This document shows positions 5,989-12,878 of a stretch of DNA of 12,884 bases, piece after piece (positions within the stretch are counted from its first letter, which is position 1; every line of letters begins with the position of its first letter). This DNA comes from Candidatus Bipolaricaulota bacterium (GTDB lineage: Bacteria; Bipolaricaulota; Bipolaricaulia; UBA7950; UBA9294). The notes under the pieces are model-generated. The model saw only the letters and a program-made list of their open reading frames with translations. It ran no database searches and was not told the origin of the DNA. The DNA lies in NCBI GenBank assembly GCA_003979035.1, contig RXOA01000015.1, positions 1 to 12,884 on the forward strand, given 5' to 3'. Both the position numbers and the translations under genes were made by a program.

Positions 5989-6849
5989 GTGGCGCGACAG
6001 GCAGCGAGAACGGCGGGAGATGCTCCCGATCTCCTCAACATCTACTACCGAGACATCTCGCACTTCCCGGTGCTGTCCGCTGCGGAGGAGGCGTCCCTCG
6101 CCCGCGACATGCGGAACGGGATCGCTCGAGCGCGCGAGACGCTGATCACATCGAACCTCCGTCTCGTGGTGCGCATCGCGCGCGAATATGCCGACGCCGG
6201 GTTGCCGATGCTCGATCTCATCCAGGAAGGGAACCTCGGCCTGATCGAAGCGATCGACCGGTTCGATCCCGACCGAGGCTTCCGCGTCTCGACGTACGCC
6301 ACTTGGTGGATCCGCCGAGCGATCCTGTCTGCGATCACTCAATACTCTCGCATGATTCGCATTCCTGATTACATGTTCCGCGCGATTCGCCGCCTGCAGC
6401 AACTTCGGGCTCTCTCGGAAGGCGGCCGCTTCGACGATGCGGAGATCACGAATCTCCTCGGCATGTCGGTCGATCGACTTCGTCAGATCGAACAGCAGGT
6501 TTCCGAGATCGTTTCGTTGGATCAGCCGACGCACGCGGAAGCCGAAGAAACGCTTGAGGACAGAGTTGCCGACCAATCATCGGATGCCGAACATGAAGCG
6601 CTTCGCCTTCTCTTCCAGGATGATCTCAAACGGGCCCTCGACAAGCTTCCCGCCCGCCAAGCGCTGGCGATCCGTCTTCATTACGGGATTGAGGATGGTT
6701 GCCCCTACTCGCTCGCTGATGCAGCTAGAATGATGGGGGTTTCCCGCGAGCGGACCCGTCAACTGGTCAAGCAAGGGCTGTCTCACATCAGCGACAGTTG
6801 GGGGCACGACGCGCTCGACTACTACCGCGGTCTCCTCAATCTGCCGTAG
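5989..6849 (+). CDS. Sigma-70 family RNA polymerase sigma factor (RpoD-like, group 1/2)
   Basis: Directs RNA polymerase to promoters. The 286-residue protein starts at a GTG with an excellent ribosome-binding site. It has region 1.2 (about 13-41, DLLNIYYRDISHFPVLS), region 2 (about 56-116, with NLRLVVRIAREY and the core-binding and -10 motif DLIQEGNLGLIEAIDRFDP ... FRVSTYATWWIRRAI), region 3 (about 124-180) and region 4 (about 214-266). The region 4 helix-turn-helix SLADAARMMGVSRERTRQLV keeps the RER-RQ residues that read the -35 TTGACA. Region 1.1 is absent, which favours a group 2 (SigB/RpoS-like) role, although short primary factors exist. In region 2.4 the residues matching E. coli Q437 and T440, which contact the upstream -10 bases, are R110 and L113. 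It lies 69 nt after pus10, and its stop overlaps the convergent rlmN end by 14 nt. Confidence 0.93.
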   Translation: MARQAARTAGDAPDLLNIYYRDISHFPVLSAAEEASLARDMRNGIARARETLITSNLRLVVRIAREYADAGLPMLDLIQEGNLGLIEAIDRFDPDRGFRVSTYATWWIRRAILSAITQYSRMIRIPDYMFRAIRRLQQLRALSEGGRFDDAEITNLLGMSVDRLRQIEQQVSEIVSLDQPTHAEAEETLEDRVADQSSDAEHEALRLLFQDDLKRALDKLPARQALAIRLHYGIEDGCPYSLADAARMMGVSRERTRQLVKQGLSHISDSWGHDALDYYRGLLNLP

Positions 6850-7915
6850 TCGGATGCCCACGTCTGCTGCGCAGCTGTCCGCATCCCGCATCGATTCCGA
6901 CTCCACGTCCCAAGCGCACTGTAGTTGGAATTCCCCGGCTTCTCAACATGTCGGCGAATGCCGCGACTCGCTTGCGCGGACTGGGAAGAAAAGCGTCGCC
7001 GCGAACCGGATTGAGCGGGATCAGGTTCACGTGAGCAATCAAACCGTGAAGCAGCGCCGCAATCTCCTTGGCGTGCATCAGGCTGTCGTTCACGTCTTCG
7101 ATCAGCGCGATCTCGAAGGTGATCCTTCGTCCGGTGCTCTCAATGTACCGGCGGCACGTCGCGATCAACTCGCGGAGAGGGAATGTCCGGTTGACAGGAA
7201 CGAGCACGTTTCGCAGGACATCGGAGCCGGCATGAAGAGATACCGCCAGATTCACCTGCGGGAGCTCGTTCGCTAGCCGATCGATTCCCGGCACGATCCC
7301 TGCCGTGGACACGGTGAAGGAGCGGGCCCCGAGGCGGAATCCATCGGGGTCATTCAGTCGCCGGATCGCATTGAAGGTCGCGTCAAGGTTCAGGAAGGGT
7401 TCACCCATCCCCATAAAAACAACGTTGGTGACGCGTCCTCCCCCGCCGCTCGTCTCGACATCCGGCGATCGGTGCAGCAGGCGCGCGAAGTGCAGCACCT
7501 GACTGACAATCTCCCCCACGGAGAGATTGCGCACAAATCCCTGCCTGCCGGTGGCGCAGAACGAACACCCGATCGCACATCCCACCTGAGTCGATACACA
7601 CACCGTACGGCGATGGGCGTACGTCATCAGAACCGCTTCCACGGTCGCTCCGTCGGCGAATCGCAGAAGCGCTTTCTTGGTTCGGAGGTCGGCACTGACT
7701 TGTTCGGCATCAACGGCACAAACACATGCAGGGAAAGCCTGCTGAAGCTCGCGGCGAAGTGCCTGAGGCAATGTGGTGATTTGCTCGGCCGTATCGACCA
7801 GTTCCACGTACACAGCTTGCCAAACCTGGTTCACCCGGAACTGCGGCTGTCGCATCTCGCGCATCCATGCTGCGACGTCTTCTCGCTCAAGATCAAGCAA
7901 ACAGGGTTGACCCAT
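6836..7915 (-). CDS. rlmN: Dual-specificity 23S rRNA (A2503-C2) / tRNA (A37-C2) methyltransferase RlmN
   Basis: A radical-SAM enzyme that methylates C2 of adenine at A2503 in the peptidyl-transferase centre of 23S rRNA and at A37 in some tRNAs. The product from the ATG at 7915 is 359 residues, normal for the family. The iron-sulfur cluster motif is C113-x3-C117-x2-C120 (GCAIGCSFCATG). GMGEP (169-173) binds SAM. The two mechanistic cysteines are C106, seven residues before the cluster as in E. coli C118/C125, and C345 in IDAGCGQL, which carries the intermediate methyl group. Start choice: GGAGG lies a few bases upstream, and the N-terminus then matches the family (DLEREDVAAWM ... QPQFRVNQVWQAVY). 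The frame also runs further up into ligA, but that part is ligA's shadow. It overlaps the ligA 3' end by 23 nt, implying coupled translation. Confidence 0.95.
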   Translation of the reverse strand: MGQPCLLDLEREDVAAWMREMRQPQFRVNQVWQAVYVELVDTAEQITTLPQALRRELQQAFPACVCAVDAEQVSADLRTKKALLRFADGATVEAVLMTYAHRRTVCVSTQVGCAIGCSFCATGRQGFVRNLSVGEIVSQVLHFARLLHRSPDVETSGGGGRVTNVVFMGMGEPFLNLDATFNAIRRLNDPDGFRLGARSFTVSTAGIVPGIDRLANELPQVNLAVSLHAGSDVLRNVLVPVNRTFPLRELIATCRRYIESTGRRITFEIALIEDVNDSLMHAKEIAALLHGLIAHVNLIPLNPVRGDAFLPSPRKRVAAFADMLRSRGIPTTVRLGRGVGIDAGCGQLRSRRGHPTTAD

Positions 7916-9998
7916 CGTCCCTCCGTACGCCTTGTTGGTTTCCGACCGGCCTTCCGGAGACGCTCGAACCGGCACTCCCTTCACGCTCGAGGACCCTGGA
8001 GAACTCGGCCTCATCAATCGTCGGAATACCAAGACCCGTCGCCTTGGATGCCTTGCTGCCCGGATTCTCGCCGACGACGACAAAATTCGTCTTGCGGCTC
8101 ACCGACGAAGCTACCGCCCCGCCTTGTTCACGGATCTTCTCCGCCGCCTCGTCGCGAGACATCGTCGACAAGGTCCCTGTCAGGACAAACGTAAGACCGG
8201 CCAGCGCTTCGGACCGATGTAGAGCCTTGTCTTCGGCATTGCCGGGGGTGACTCCGGCGGCAAGCAGGCCATCCACCAACTGCCGATTGGCGTCCGAACC
8301 AAAGAAATCGAGGATTCCGTCGGCGGTCGCCGGCCCAATGTCCGGCACGGCGAGCAAGGCATCTCGATCGGCGGCGATCACGCCATCCAGGAACTGGAAG
8401 GCGCCGGCAAGAAGCCGCGACGACGACGCACCCACTTCCGGGATTCCCAAGGCGAACAGGAAGCGGTCCAATGTTGTCTTCTTCGCCTTCTCCAGAGCGT
8501 CAACGATGTTCTGCGCAGATTTCGTACCCATTCGCTCCTGCGCCGCCCACTGCCCCACACTCAGGCGGAACAAGTCGTCTGCTCGAGTCACAAGTCCGTT
8601 GTCCACGACTTGATCGATGAGTTTCGGTCCGATCCCCTCAACGTCAAGCCCCCCTTTGGAAACGAAGTGCAGGAGGGACTGCTTGATCCGCGCCGGGCAC
8701 GAGACATTCACACAACGTTGCGCGGCTTGTTCTTCATGCCGCACGGTCGGGGAGCCGCAAACCGGGCAGCGTATAGGCATCGCGAACTCCCGTTCCGATC
8801 CGGTACGCCGATCAACCATCGCAGCGACGATTTGCGGAATCACGTCTCCGGCACGCTGAACGACGACGGTGTCTCCAATCCGAAGATCCTTGCGACGGAT
8901 CTCGTCCTCGTTGTGCAGGGTCGCGCTGCTGATCTCCACGCCGCGAACACGAACCGGATCGAGCACCGCCACCGGCGTGAGCGTTCCGGTTCGCCCCACC
9001 TGAACAGCAATATCTCGCAGGATCGTGATCCCCTGTTCGGCGGGGAACTTGGCGGCAATCGCCCATCGCGGACTGCGTGAGATCTGCCCCGCACGGTGCC
9101 GCAAAGAGAACGACTCGATCTTGATCACGACACCGTCCGCTTCGTACGGAAGCTCGTCCCGCATCTCTCTGAGGCGCTCATAGAACGCAATTGCCTCTTC
9201 GATTCCGTCGCATCGTTGGTAGAGGGAATTCACCGGGATCCCCAGCGTCGGCAGACGGTCCAGCAACTCGGATTGCGTCTTGATCTCCAGCCCCTGCGTT
9301 CGGCCAAGGTCATAGCAGAAGATTCGTAGCGGTCTTGTCGCCGTCACAGTCGGATCGAGTTGGCGCAGCGAGCCGGCGGCAAGGTTGCGGGGATTGGCAA
9401 ACAGCTCGAGCCCAAGGCGGAGCCGTTCTTCATTCAGCTTCTCGAGCGCCGCCGTCTCCACATACACCTCGCCGCGCACCTCCAGCAGCGAAGGGACTGC
9501 GCCGCCTACAGGCTGAAGCCGCAGCGGAATCCCGCGCACAGTCCGCAGATTGGCGGTCACATCCTCCCCGTGAATCCCATCGCCCCTTGTTGCGCCACGG
9601 ACAAGTGCACCGTCTTCGTACACCAACTCAACGGAAAGTCCATCCAACTTAGGCTCGGCAACGTAAAGAACCCGGTCCGACTCAACCAGAGAGCGAACAC
9701 GCCGATCGAACGCCAGAAGCGATTCCACATCGAATGCATTGCTCAAGCTAAGCATCGGCACACCATGTTCGACAGACTCGAATCCGGCGGAAGGCGCTGC
9801 TCCGACACGCTGGCTCGGCGAATCCGGCGTAACAAGCTCCGGGTGCGCCGCTTCGAGTGCAAGCAACCGCTGAAACAATCGATCGTATTCCGAATCCGGG
9901 ATCTCCGGAGCATCGTAGACGTGATAGAGCACGTTGTGACGGCGGATTTCTCCCCGCAACGATTCGATCTCACGCGATGCTTCCCTGGATGTGGTCAT
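7893..9998 (-). CDS. ligA: NAD-dependent DNA ligase LigA
   Basis: Seals nicks between Okazaki fragments and during repair, using NAD+. The 701-residue product is full length. The Ia domain (about 1-70) has the NAD-binding YDAPEIPDSEYDRL motif. The adenylation domain contains K117 in EPKLDGLS, the lysine that carries AMP, and then RGDGIHGEDVT, EVRGEVY and EADGVVIKI. An OB fold follows (VQVGRTGTLTPVA, from about 332). The zinc finger is C411xxC414-x14-C429-x4-C434. Helix-hairpin-helix repeats include VEGIGPKLI, LGIPEVGASSS and VPDIGPATAD. A BRCT domain occupies about 597-672 (LAGLTFVLTGTLSTMSRDEA). About 28 extra residues after BRCT are low-complexity and overlap the rlmN start. The start at 9998 has no evident Shine-Dalgarno sequence. 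A perfect TTGACA (10031-10036, minus) lies upstream, but no -10 fits at normal spacing. Confidence 0.97.
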   Translation of the reverse strand: MTTSREASREIESLRGEIRRHNVLYHVYDAPEIPDSEYDRLFQRLLALEAAHPELVTPDSPSQRVGAAPSAGFESVEHGVPMLSLSNAFDVESLLAFDRRVRSLVESDRVLYVAEPKLDGLSVELVYEDGALVRGATRGDGIHGEDVTANLRTVRGIPLRLQPVGGAVPSLLEVRGEVYVETAALEKLNEERLRLGLELFANPRNLAAGSLRQLDPTVTATRPLRIFCYDLGRTQGLEIKTQSELLDRLPTLGIPVNSLYQRCDGIEEAIAFYERLREMRDELPYEADGVVIKIESFSLRHRAGQISRSPRWAIAAKFPAEQGITILRDIAVQVGRTGTLTPVAVLDPVRVRGVEISSATLHNEDEIRRKDLRIGDTVVVQRAGDVIPQIVAAMVDRRTGSEREFAMPIRCPVCGSPTVRHEEQAAQRCVNVSCPARIKQSLLHFVSKGGLDVEGIGPKLIDQVVDNGLVTRADDLFRLSVGQWAAQERMGTKSAQNIVDALEKAKKTTLDRFLFALGIPEVGASSSRLLAGAFQFLDGVIAADRDALLAVPDIGPATADGILDFFGSDANRQLVDGLLAAGVTPGNAEDKALHRSEALAGLTFVLTGTLSTMSRDEAAEKIREQGGAVASSVSRKTNFVVVGENPGSKASKATGLGIPTIDEAEFSRVLEREGSAGSSVSGRPVGNQQGVRRDDGSTLFA

Positions 9999-10239
9999 GA
10001 CAATCTAAGCGTGACCTGCAGATCTCACGATGTCAACCTTCACTGACTTCGGCCGAGAACGCTCTTTCCTACTTGATCAAGATGCCCGAGCCAACTCGAC
10101 TTCGTTTCCTTGTGGGGAAGGTCCACACCTCCAAGCGTGCCATGGCGAGCCCGAGTCTGTCACGACACGCTGGCAGGAGACTCCTTGTCAGCCAAACGTG
10201 TCTCTTGGAGAAGCTGCGAAGAGGCGGGCAAGGTGCGCG
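9999..10239. other. Intergenic stretch upstream of ligA, no confident feature
   Basis: The minus-strand hexamer TTGACA (10031-10036) is the only promoter-like element for ligA; a TTAGAT lies 22 nt further on, which is too far. On the plus strand, 10082-10252 is a 56-codon frame (MPEPTRLRFLVGKVHTSK and so on) without a start signal or recognised family. The stretch probably contains further eroded sequence of the permease relic that begins to be recognisable at about 10240. Confidence 0.3.
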
Positions 10240-10580
10240 AGAAGCGTTATGAAGCTAGGTTCACTCTGTGCGGTATGCTTTCGCGGAACGGAAGGCCCCC
10301 TATCGCATCGGTCATCGCGTACCCGCCGCCCCCGCATAGACGCTCATCGCCACCGGTCCCGCCGCATCTCTATGGGGAGGCTTCTTGCTGGAATCGATCT
10401 TCCCGTGGCCGGGGATCGGCTGGCTCGCTCTTCTTGCGGGGCGCCATGGCAGCCTGACTTCCCATGGTGATGGGGATGCTTGCCGTCATCACGGGGATCG
10501 ATCTGCCCGGTGTCATGGCGCCTGATCTCTCCTACGGTCTGATGGATCCACGGATCAAAGCCGGGGGGCGGGCCAAGCTG
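10240..10580 (+). pseudogene. Relic of a DppB-type ABC permease gene, C-terminal half
   Basis: This stretch is homologous to the C-terminal half (about residues 132-240) of the permease piece at 11200-11925 but is broken. In one frame, 10286-10450 reads ERKAPYRIGHRVPAAPA, a TAG stop (10337-10339), TLIATGPAASLWGGF and LLESIFPWPGIG. The intact neighbour reads ERKVIYRLGGRVSSPA, TLIAGGFAASLWGGF and LVEPIFQWPGIG. The frame then shifts, and 10464-10580 reads MVMGMLAVITGID ... DLSYGLMDPRIKAGGRAKL against MMGLLVVITGIH ... DLSYALMDPRIKVGSRARL. Upstream, in another frame, RYEAR followed by GGT (10245-10272) matches the EAA-loop sequence DYFDAARARG. The N-terminal part of this copy is not recognisable. 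It is an old tandem duplicate, clearly decayed. Confidence 0.82.
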
Positions 10581-10666
10581 CAGGAGCCGATCGGCACCGG
10601 GAGGCCCGTAGATCCAGGCATTACGCTGTCCGTAAGGTGGCTCATCGCGACTTCTTCTTCGATCCT

Positions 10667-10689
10667 GTCGGTGCCCGTGCCGCACCGAC
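10667..10689. other. Hairpin between permease relic and following permease gene
   Basis: A perfect 8-bp inverted repeat, GTCGGTGC (10667-10674) and GCACCGAC (10682-10689), encloses a 7-nt loop. Neither strand has a T-run immediately after it, though GTGTTTGTT begins 17 nt downstream on the plus strand. It may be the remains of a terminator for the lost permease copy. Confidence 0.35.
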
Positions 10690-10727
10690 TCATGACTGCT
10701 AGACTGTGTTTGTTCCTGCAATAAAAG

Positions 10728-10829
10728 CTCAGTTGGGGGTGCTGCGCGTTCGTGCTGCGCAATTGTGTCCGGCCGAAGCACACGTCTCGACTCCCTCGGA
10801 GCCGGCGGGAAATCCGATATCCAACTGGG
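10728..10829 (+). promoter_or_regulatory. Possible leader structure covering the permease ribosome-binding site
   Basis: CAGTTGG (10730-10736) is the exact complement of CCAACTG (10821-10827). With flanking wobble pairs the stem reaches about 10 bp (10728-10737 with 10820-10829). The 3' strand runs into the GGGAG ribosome-binding site of the gene starting at 10836. Between them lie smaller inverted repeats and a direct repeat of GTGCTGCGC (10739-10747 and 10752-10760). It does not match any riboswitch I know; a stem this size across 80 nt could also be chance. Confidence 0.28.
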
Positions 10830-10835
10830 AGTGTC

Positions 10836-11195
10836 ATGGGATCATCCTTCTGGCGCTACGCGGGAGTGCGCGTTGTTCACTTCGTTCTTATCTATGCCGT
10901 TCTTGTCTTCGCCTACGCTGTTCTACTCAACGGACAGATCGAGTTCGTCGTTCATCAAACCCTTGGCTGGGATGCGGCCAGGGCCGTGCAGGGGGCTCTC
11001 ATCTCAGGGGCCATCGAGCCCGAGGAGGCACCTGCCTTCCGTGAGGAGGTTCTGCAGGCACTGGAACAGGCATACGGATTCGACAAACCATTCGTTGTCC
11101 GTGCCGGCAACCTATTCCTGAAGACAGTGCGACTCGAGTTCGGCCACCTCTCATACGCAAACGGTCATCCACACGACCCACACGCCGAAGGATAG
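10836..11195 (+). CDS. DppB-type peptide/nickel ABC transporter permease, N-terminal piece (gene split by frame change)
   Basis: Encodes 119 residues equal to the front of a DppB/OppB-type inner-membrane permease. TM1 is at about residues 12-32 (VVHFVLIYAVLVFAYAVLL). An extracytoplasmic stretch follows, with the family's helix near the LEQAYGFDKPFVVRAGNLF segment (about 76-94), and then LEFGHLSYANG (about 100-110). The family consensus at this point continues into an IxxE-LP-T motif. Here the frame instead runs through HPHDPHAEG to a TAG (11193-11195), while the expected continuation (IIAEAMIPTAILF) is in the +1 frame. GGGAG lies 4 nt before the ATG. The start at 10836 gives the proper N-in TM1. 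Either a one-base indel broke the gene, or the two pieces are made separately. No ATPase or binding-protein gene is nearby. Confidence 0.75.
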   Translation: MGSSFWRYAGVRVVHFVLIYAVLVFAYAVLLNGQIEFVVHQTLGWDAARAVQGALISGAIEPEEAPAFREEVLQALEQAYGFDKPFVVRAGNLFLKTVRLEFGHLSYANGHPHDPHAEG

Positions 11196-11202
11196 CCTTG
11201 TG
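11188..11202 (+). promoter_or_regulatory. Ribosome-binding site and GTG that could restart translation of the split permease
   Basis: AAGGA (11188-11192) lies 7 nt before GTG (11200-11202), and the stop of the first piece (11193-11195) falls in between. A terminating ribosome would sit over a good re-initiation site, so the two halves could be translated as coupled polypeptides. This may be accidental in a gene broken by mutation. Confidence 0.45.
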
Positions 11203-11925
11203 ATAAGGATCATCGCCGAAGCGATGATCCCCACAGCCATCCTGTTCGGCGGGGCGTTTCTTGTTCAGGCGCTTCTCGCCACGTACCTCGGCCTTCGAAA
11301 CGGATCCAAGCCTGGAACGGCCCTCGATCGGACAACGACGGCGCTCTCCATTGTGCTCGCCGGAGTCCCTCCCTTTGTGCTGGCAATGTTTGCCGTGAGG
11401 CTTTTCTTCTACGACATTCCCATTGCCCCTTCCGATCCTTGGGTCTACACGCTTCCTGCAACATGGGCCGAGCTTGGGCCGTGGGCGAAGGAGTTCTTCC
11501 CCCACTTCACGTTGCCTTTCCTGACCTTGGTATTCGCGAGCATCTGGATCACCGCCAATCGGGTGAGGAACATCTCCCTAAACGCATTCAGTGAAGATTA
11601 CTTCGACGCAGCACGGGCTCGCGGTCTTCCCGAACGAAAAGTCATCTACCGACTGGGGGGGCGTGTATCGTCACCGGCGACACTGACATTGATTGCAGGA
11701 GGCTTCGCTGCATCGCTGTGGGGAGGCTTTCTGGTCGAACCGATTTTCCAGTGGCCGGGAATCGGAACGCTGTTCTTCACGGCGACCTCCTACGCGGATA
11801 CGCCGCTCATGATGGGACTGCTTGTCGTGATCACCGGAATCCATCTGTTCACCCTGATGATCCTCGACCTCTCGTACGCACTGATGGACCCTCGGATCAA
11901 AGTCGGGAGTCGAGCGCGTCTCTAG
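11200..11925 (+). CDS. DppB-type peptide/nickel ABC transporter permease, C-terminal piece (gene split by frame change)
   Basis: Encodes 241 residues equal to TM2 through TM6 of a DppB/OppB-type permease. Helices lie near residues 12-31, 46-70, 104-121, 160-182 and 203-226. The cytoplasmic EAA loop that docks onto the ATPase reads AFSEDYFDAARARGLPERKV (129-148), with the conserved alanines and glycine. The C-terminal FQWPGIGTLFF, ITGI and DLSYALMDPRIKVG motifs are typical. The GTG at 11200 has an AAGGA ribosome-binding site. The frame is open further upstream, overlapping the first piece, so a single-base correction anywhere in about 11140-11199 would restore one protein of about 350 residues. 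A relic of the same part of a second copy lies at 10240-10580. Transport function is doubtful without the missing partner genes, which may be encoded elsewhere. Confidence 0.85.
   Translation: MIRIIAEAMIPTAILFGGAFLVQALLATYLGLRNGSKPGTALDRTTTALSIVLAGVPPFVLAMFAVRLFFYDIPIAPSDPWVYTLPATWAELGPWAKEFFPHFTLPFLTLVFASIWITANRVRNISLNAFSEDYFDAARARGLPERKVIYRLGGRVSSPATLTLIAGGFAASLWGGFLVEPIFQWPGIGTLFFTATSYADTPLMMGLLVVITGIHLFTLMILDLSYALMDPRIKVGSRARL
11207..11230 (+). other. Perfect 10-bp hairpin just after the split point of the permease gene
   Basis: GGATCATCGC (11207-11216) and GCGATGATCC (11221-11230) pair perfectly around the 4-nt loop CGAA. The hairpin starts 5 nt after the GTG and lies inside coding sequence for IIAEAMIP. 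Together with the upstream AAGG/CCTT/AAGG alternation (11188-11208), it forms a compact structured patch exactly where the frame changes. Confidence 0.5.
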
Positions 11926-11938
11926 ATTTCGGTCGAAA

Positions 11939-11953
11939 GTCGGCCCTGCCGAC
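11939..11953 (+). terminator. Hairpin after the permease gene, possible terminator without a T-run
   Basis: GTCGGC (11939-11944), loop CCT and GCCGAC (11948-11953) form a perfect 6-bp stem 14 nt after the permease stop codon. No T-rich tract follows on either strand, so it is at best an atypical terminator or a 3'-end stabilising structure. Confidence 0.33.
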
Positions 11954-12041
11954 GAGACTTGAACCCCGGAGCCGACGCTTCGAGCTTGTCTCGCTGAAGG
12001 GGTGGCAGCGACGCCCCCGGCAGGGGTAAGATCCGCGCACA

Positions 12042-12878
12042 ATGAAGATCGGCATCGTCCAGACCAATCCTGTCTTTGGCGCAATCAAGCAGAACGCGCT
12101 CGATGTCTGCAACGCGATGGCCTCTTGCCATGCCGACCTGTGGGTTCTTCCCGAGTTGTTTGCGACCGGCTATCAGTTCGCCTCGCTCGAAGAGGTCGAG
12201 CAACTTGCCGAGCCTGTTCCCGAAGGATCGACGACTCAGACCCTGTCACGCTTCGCGCGGCAGCACGGATGCGCGATCGCCGCCGGACTCCCCGAGAGAG
12301 ACGACAGCGGAAGGTTCTACAACACCGCAGTCCTTGTCGATCCCGCCGGCCTTGTTCTCCGCTACCGGAAGATCCACCTGTTCGCCGAAGAGAAGCGGTG
12401 GTTCTCACCGGGAGATACGATCCTTGATGTCGTCGATGTCGGCGGCGCACGGGTGGGGCTTCTGATCTGCTTCGATCACTTCTTCCCCGAGGCGGCACGG
12501 ACGCTGGCGCTGCGTGGCGCGGAGATCATCGCCCATCCTTCCAATCTGGTGATGCCTGTTTACGCCCAACTCACGATGCGCACCCGAGCATTGGAGAACG
12601 GTGTGTTCACCGTGACGGCGAACCGGATTGGGTTCGAACACCGGACCGCAGAGCGGCTGACGTTCACCGGCTGCAGTCAGATGGTGTCTCCCGATGGCAC
12701 ATTGCTCTACAGTGGGCCATCCGACGCCGTGGAAACAGTCGTCATGGAGATCGATCCTTCCCAGGCACGTGACAAGGCGCTCAATCGATGGAACGATCGT
12801 TTCGCCGATCGGCGTCCGGCAATGTACGACACCAACCTCGGCCTCGCCGCCATGGAGCCTACGGATCGCCCGGCGTGA
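12042..12878 (+). CDS. Carbon-nitrogen hydrolase (nitrilase superfamily amidohydrolase)
   Basis: A cytosolic hydrolase of non-peptide C-N bonds (amide, carbamoyl or nitrile). The 278-residue product has the full Glu-Lys-Cys triad of the nitrilase fold: E38 in VLPELFATGY, K110 in YRKIHLF, and C143 in LLICFDHFFPEAAR, with the supporting glutamate (FAEEKRWFSPGD, 114-125) in place. Other family landmarks are MKIGIVQTNPVFG at the N-terminus, GLPERDD (82-88), YNTAVLVDPAG (93-103) and TANRIG (192-197). Length and motifs are closest to N-carbamoylputrescine amidohydrolase, omega-amidase or general aliphatic amidase groups, but I cannot choose between them. No Shine-Dalgarno sequence precedes the ATG; TAAGAT (12027-12032) lies 9 nt upstream and could be the -10 of a leaderless message. 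It follows the split permease by 116 nt and shows no obvious functional link to it. Confidence 0.93.
   Translation: MKIGIVQTNPVFGAIKQNALDVCNAMASCHADLWVLPELFATGYQFASLEEVEQLAEPVPEGSTTQTLSRFARQHGCAIAAGLPERDDSGRFYNTAVLVDPAGLVLRYRKIHLFAEEKRWFSPGDTILDVVDVGGARVGLLICFDHFFPEAARTLALRGAEIIAHPSNLVMPVYAQLTMRTRALENGVFTVTANRIGFEHRTAERLTFTGCSQMVSPDGTLLYSGPSDAVETVVMEIDPSQARDKALNRWNDRFADRRPAMYDTNLGLAAMEPTDRPA

Noticed and set aside
7916..8083. An upstream start giving a 415-residue RlmN
   Set aside because: The extra 56 residues are arginine- and serine-rich antiframe of the ligA BRCT region. The ATG at 7915 has a GGAGG and matches family N-termini.
10009..10036. TTGACA to TTAGAT (minus strand) as a ligA promoter
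   Set aside because: The spacing of 22 nt is too long, and no acceptable -10 exists at 16-18 nt.
10725..10740. AGCTCAGTTGG resembling a tRNA D-arm
   Set aside because: The matching 3' half of the D stem and all other tRNA arms are absent.
11925..11975. A T-arm-like sequence on the minus strand (GGTTCAAGTC) suggesting a tRNA gene
   Set aside because: Only two of the five T-stem positions form Watson-Crick pairs, plus one G-U wobble, and no acceptor stem, anticodon arm or D-arm lies in the right place.
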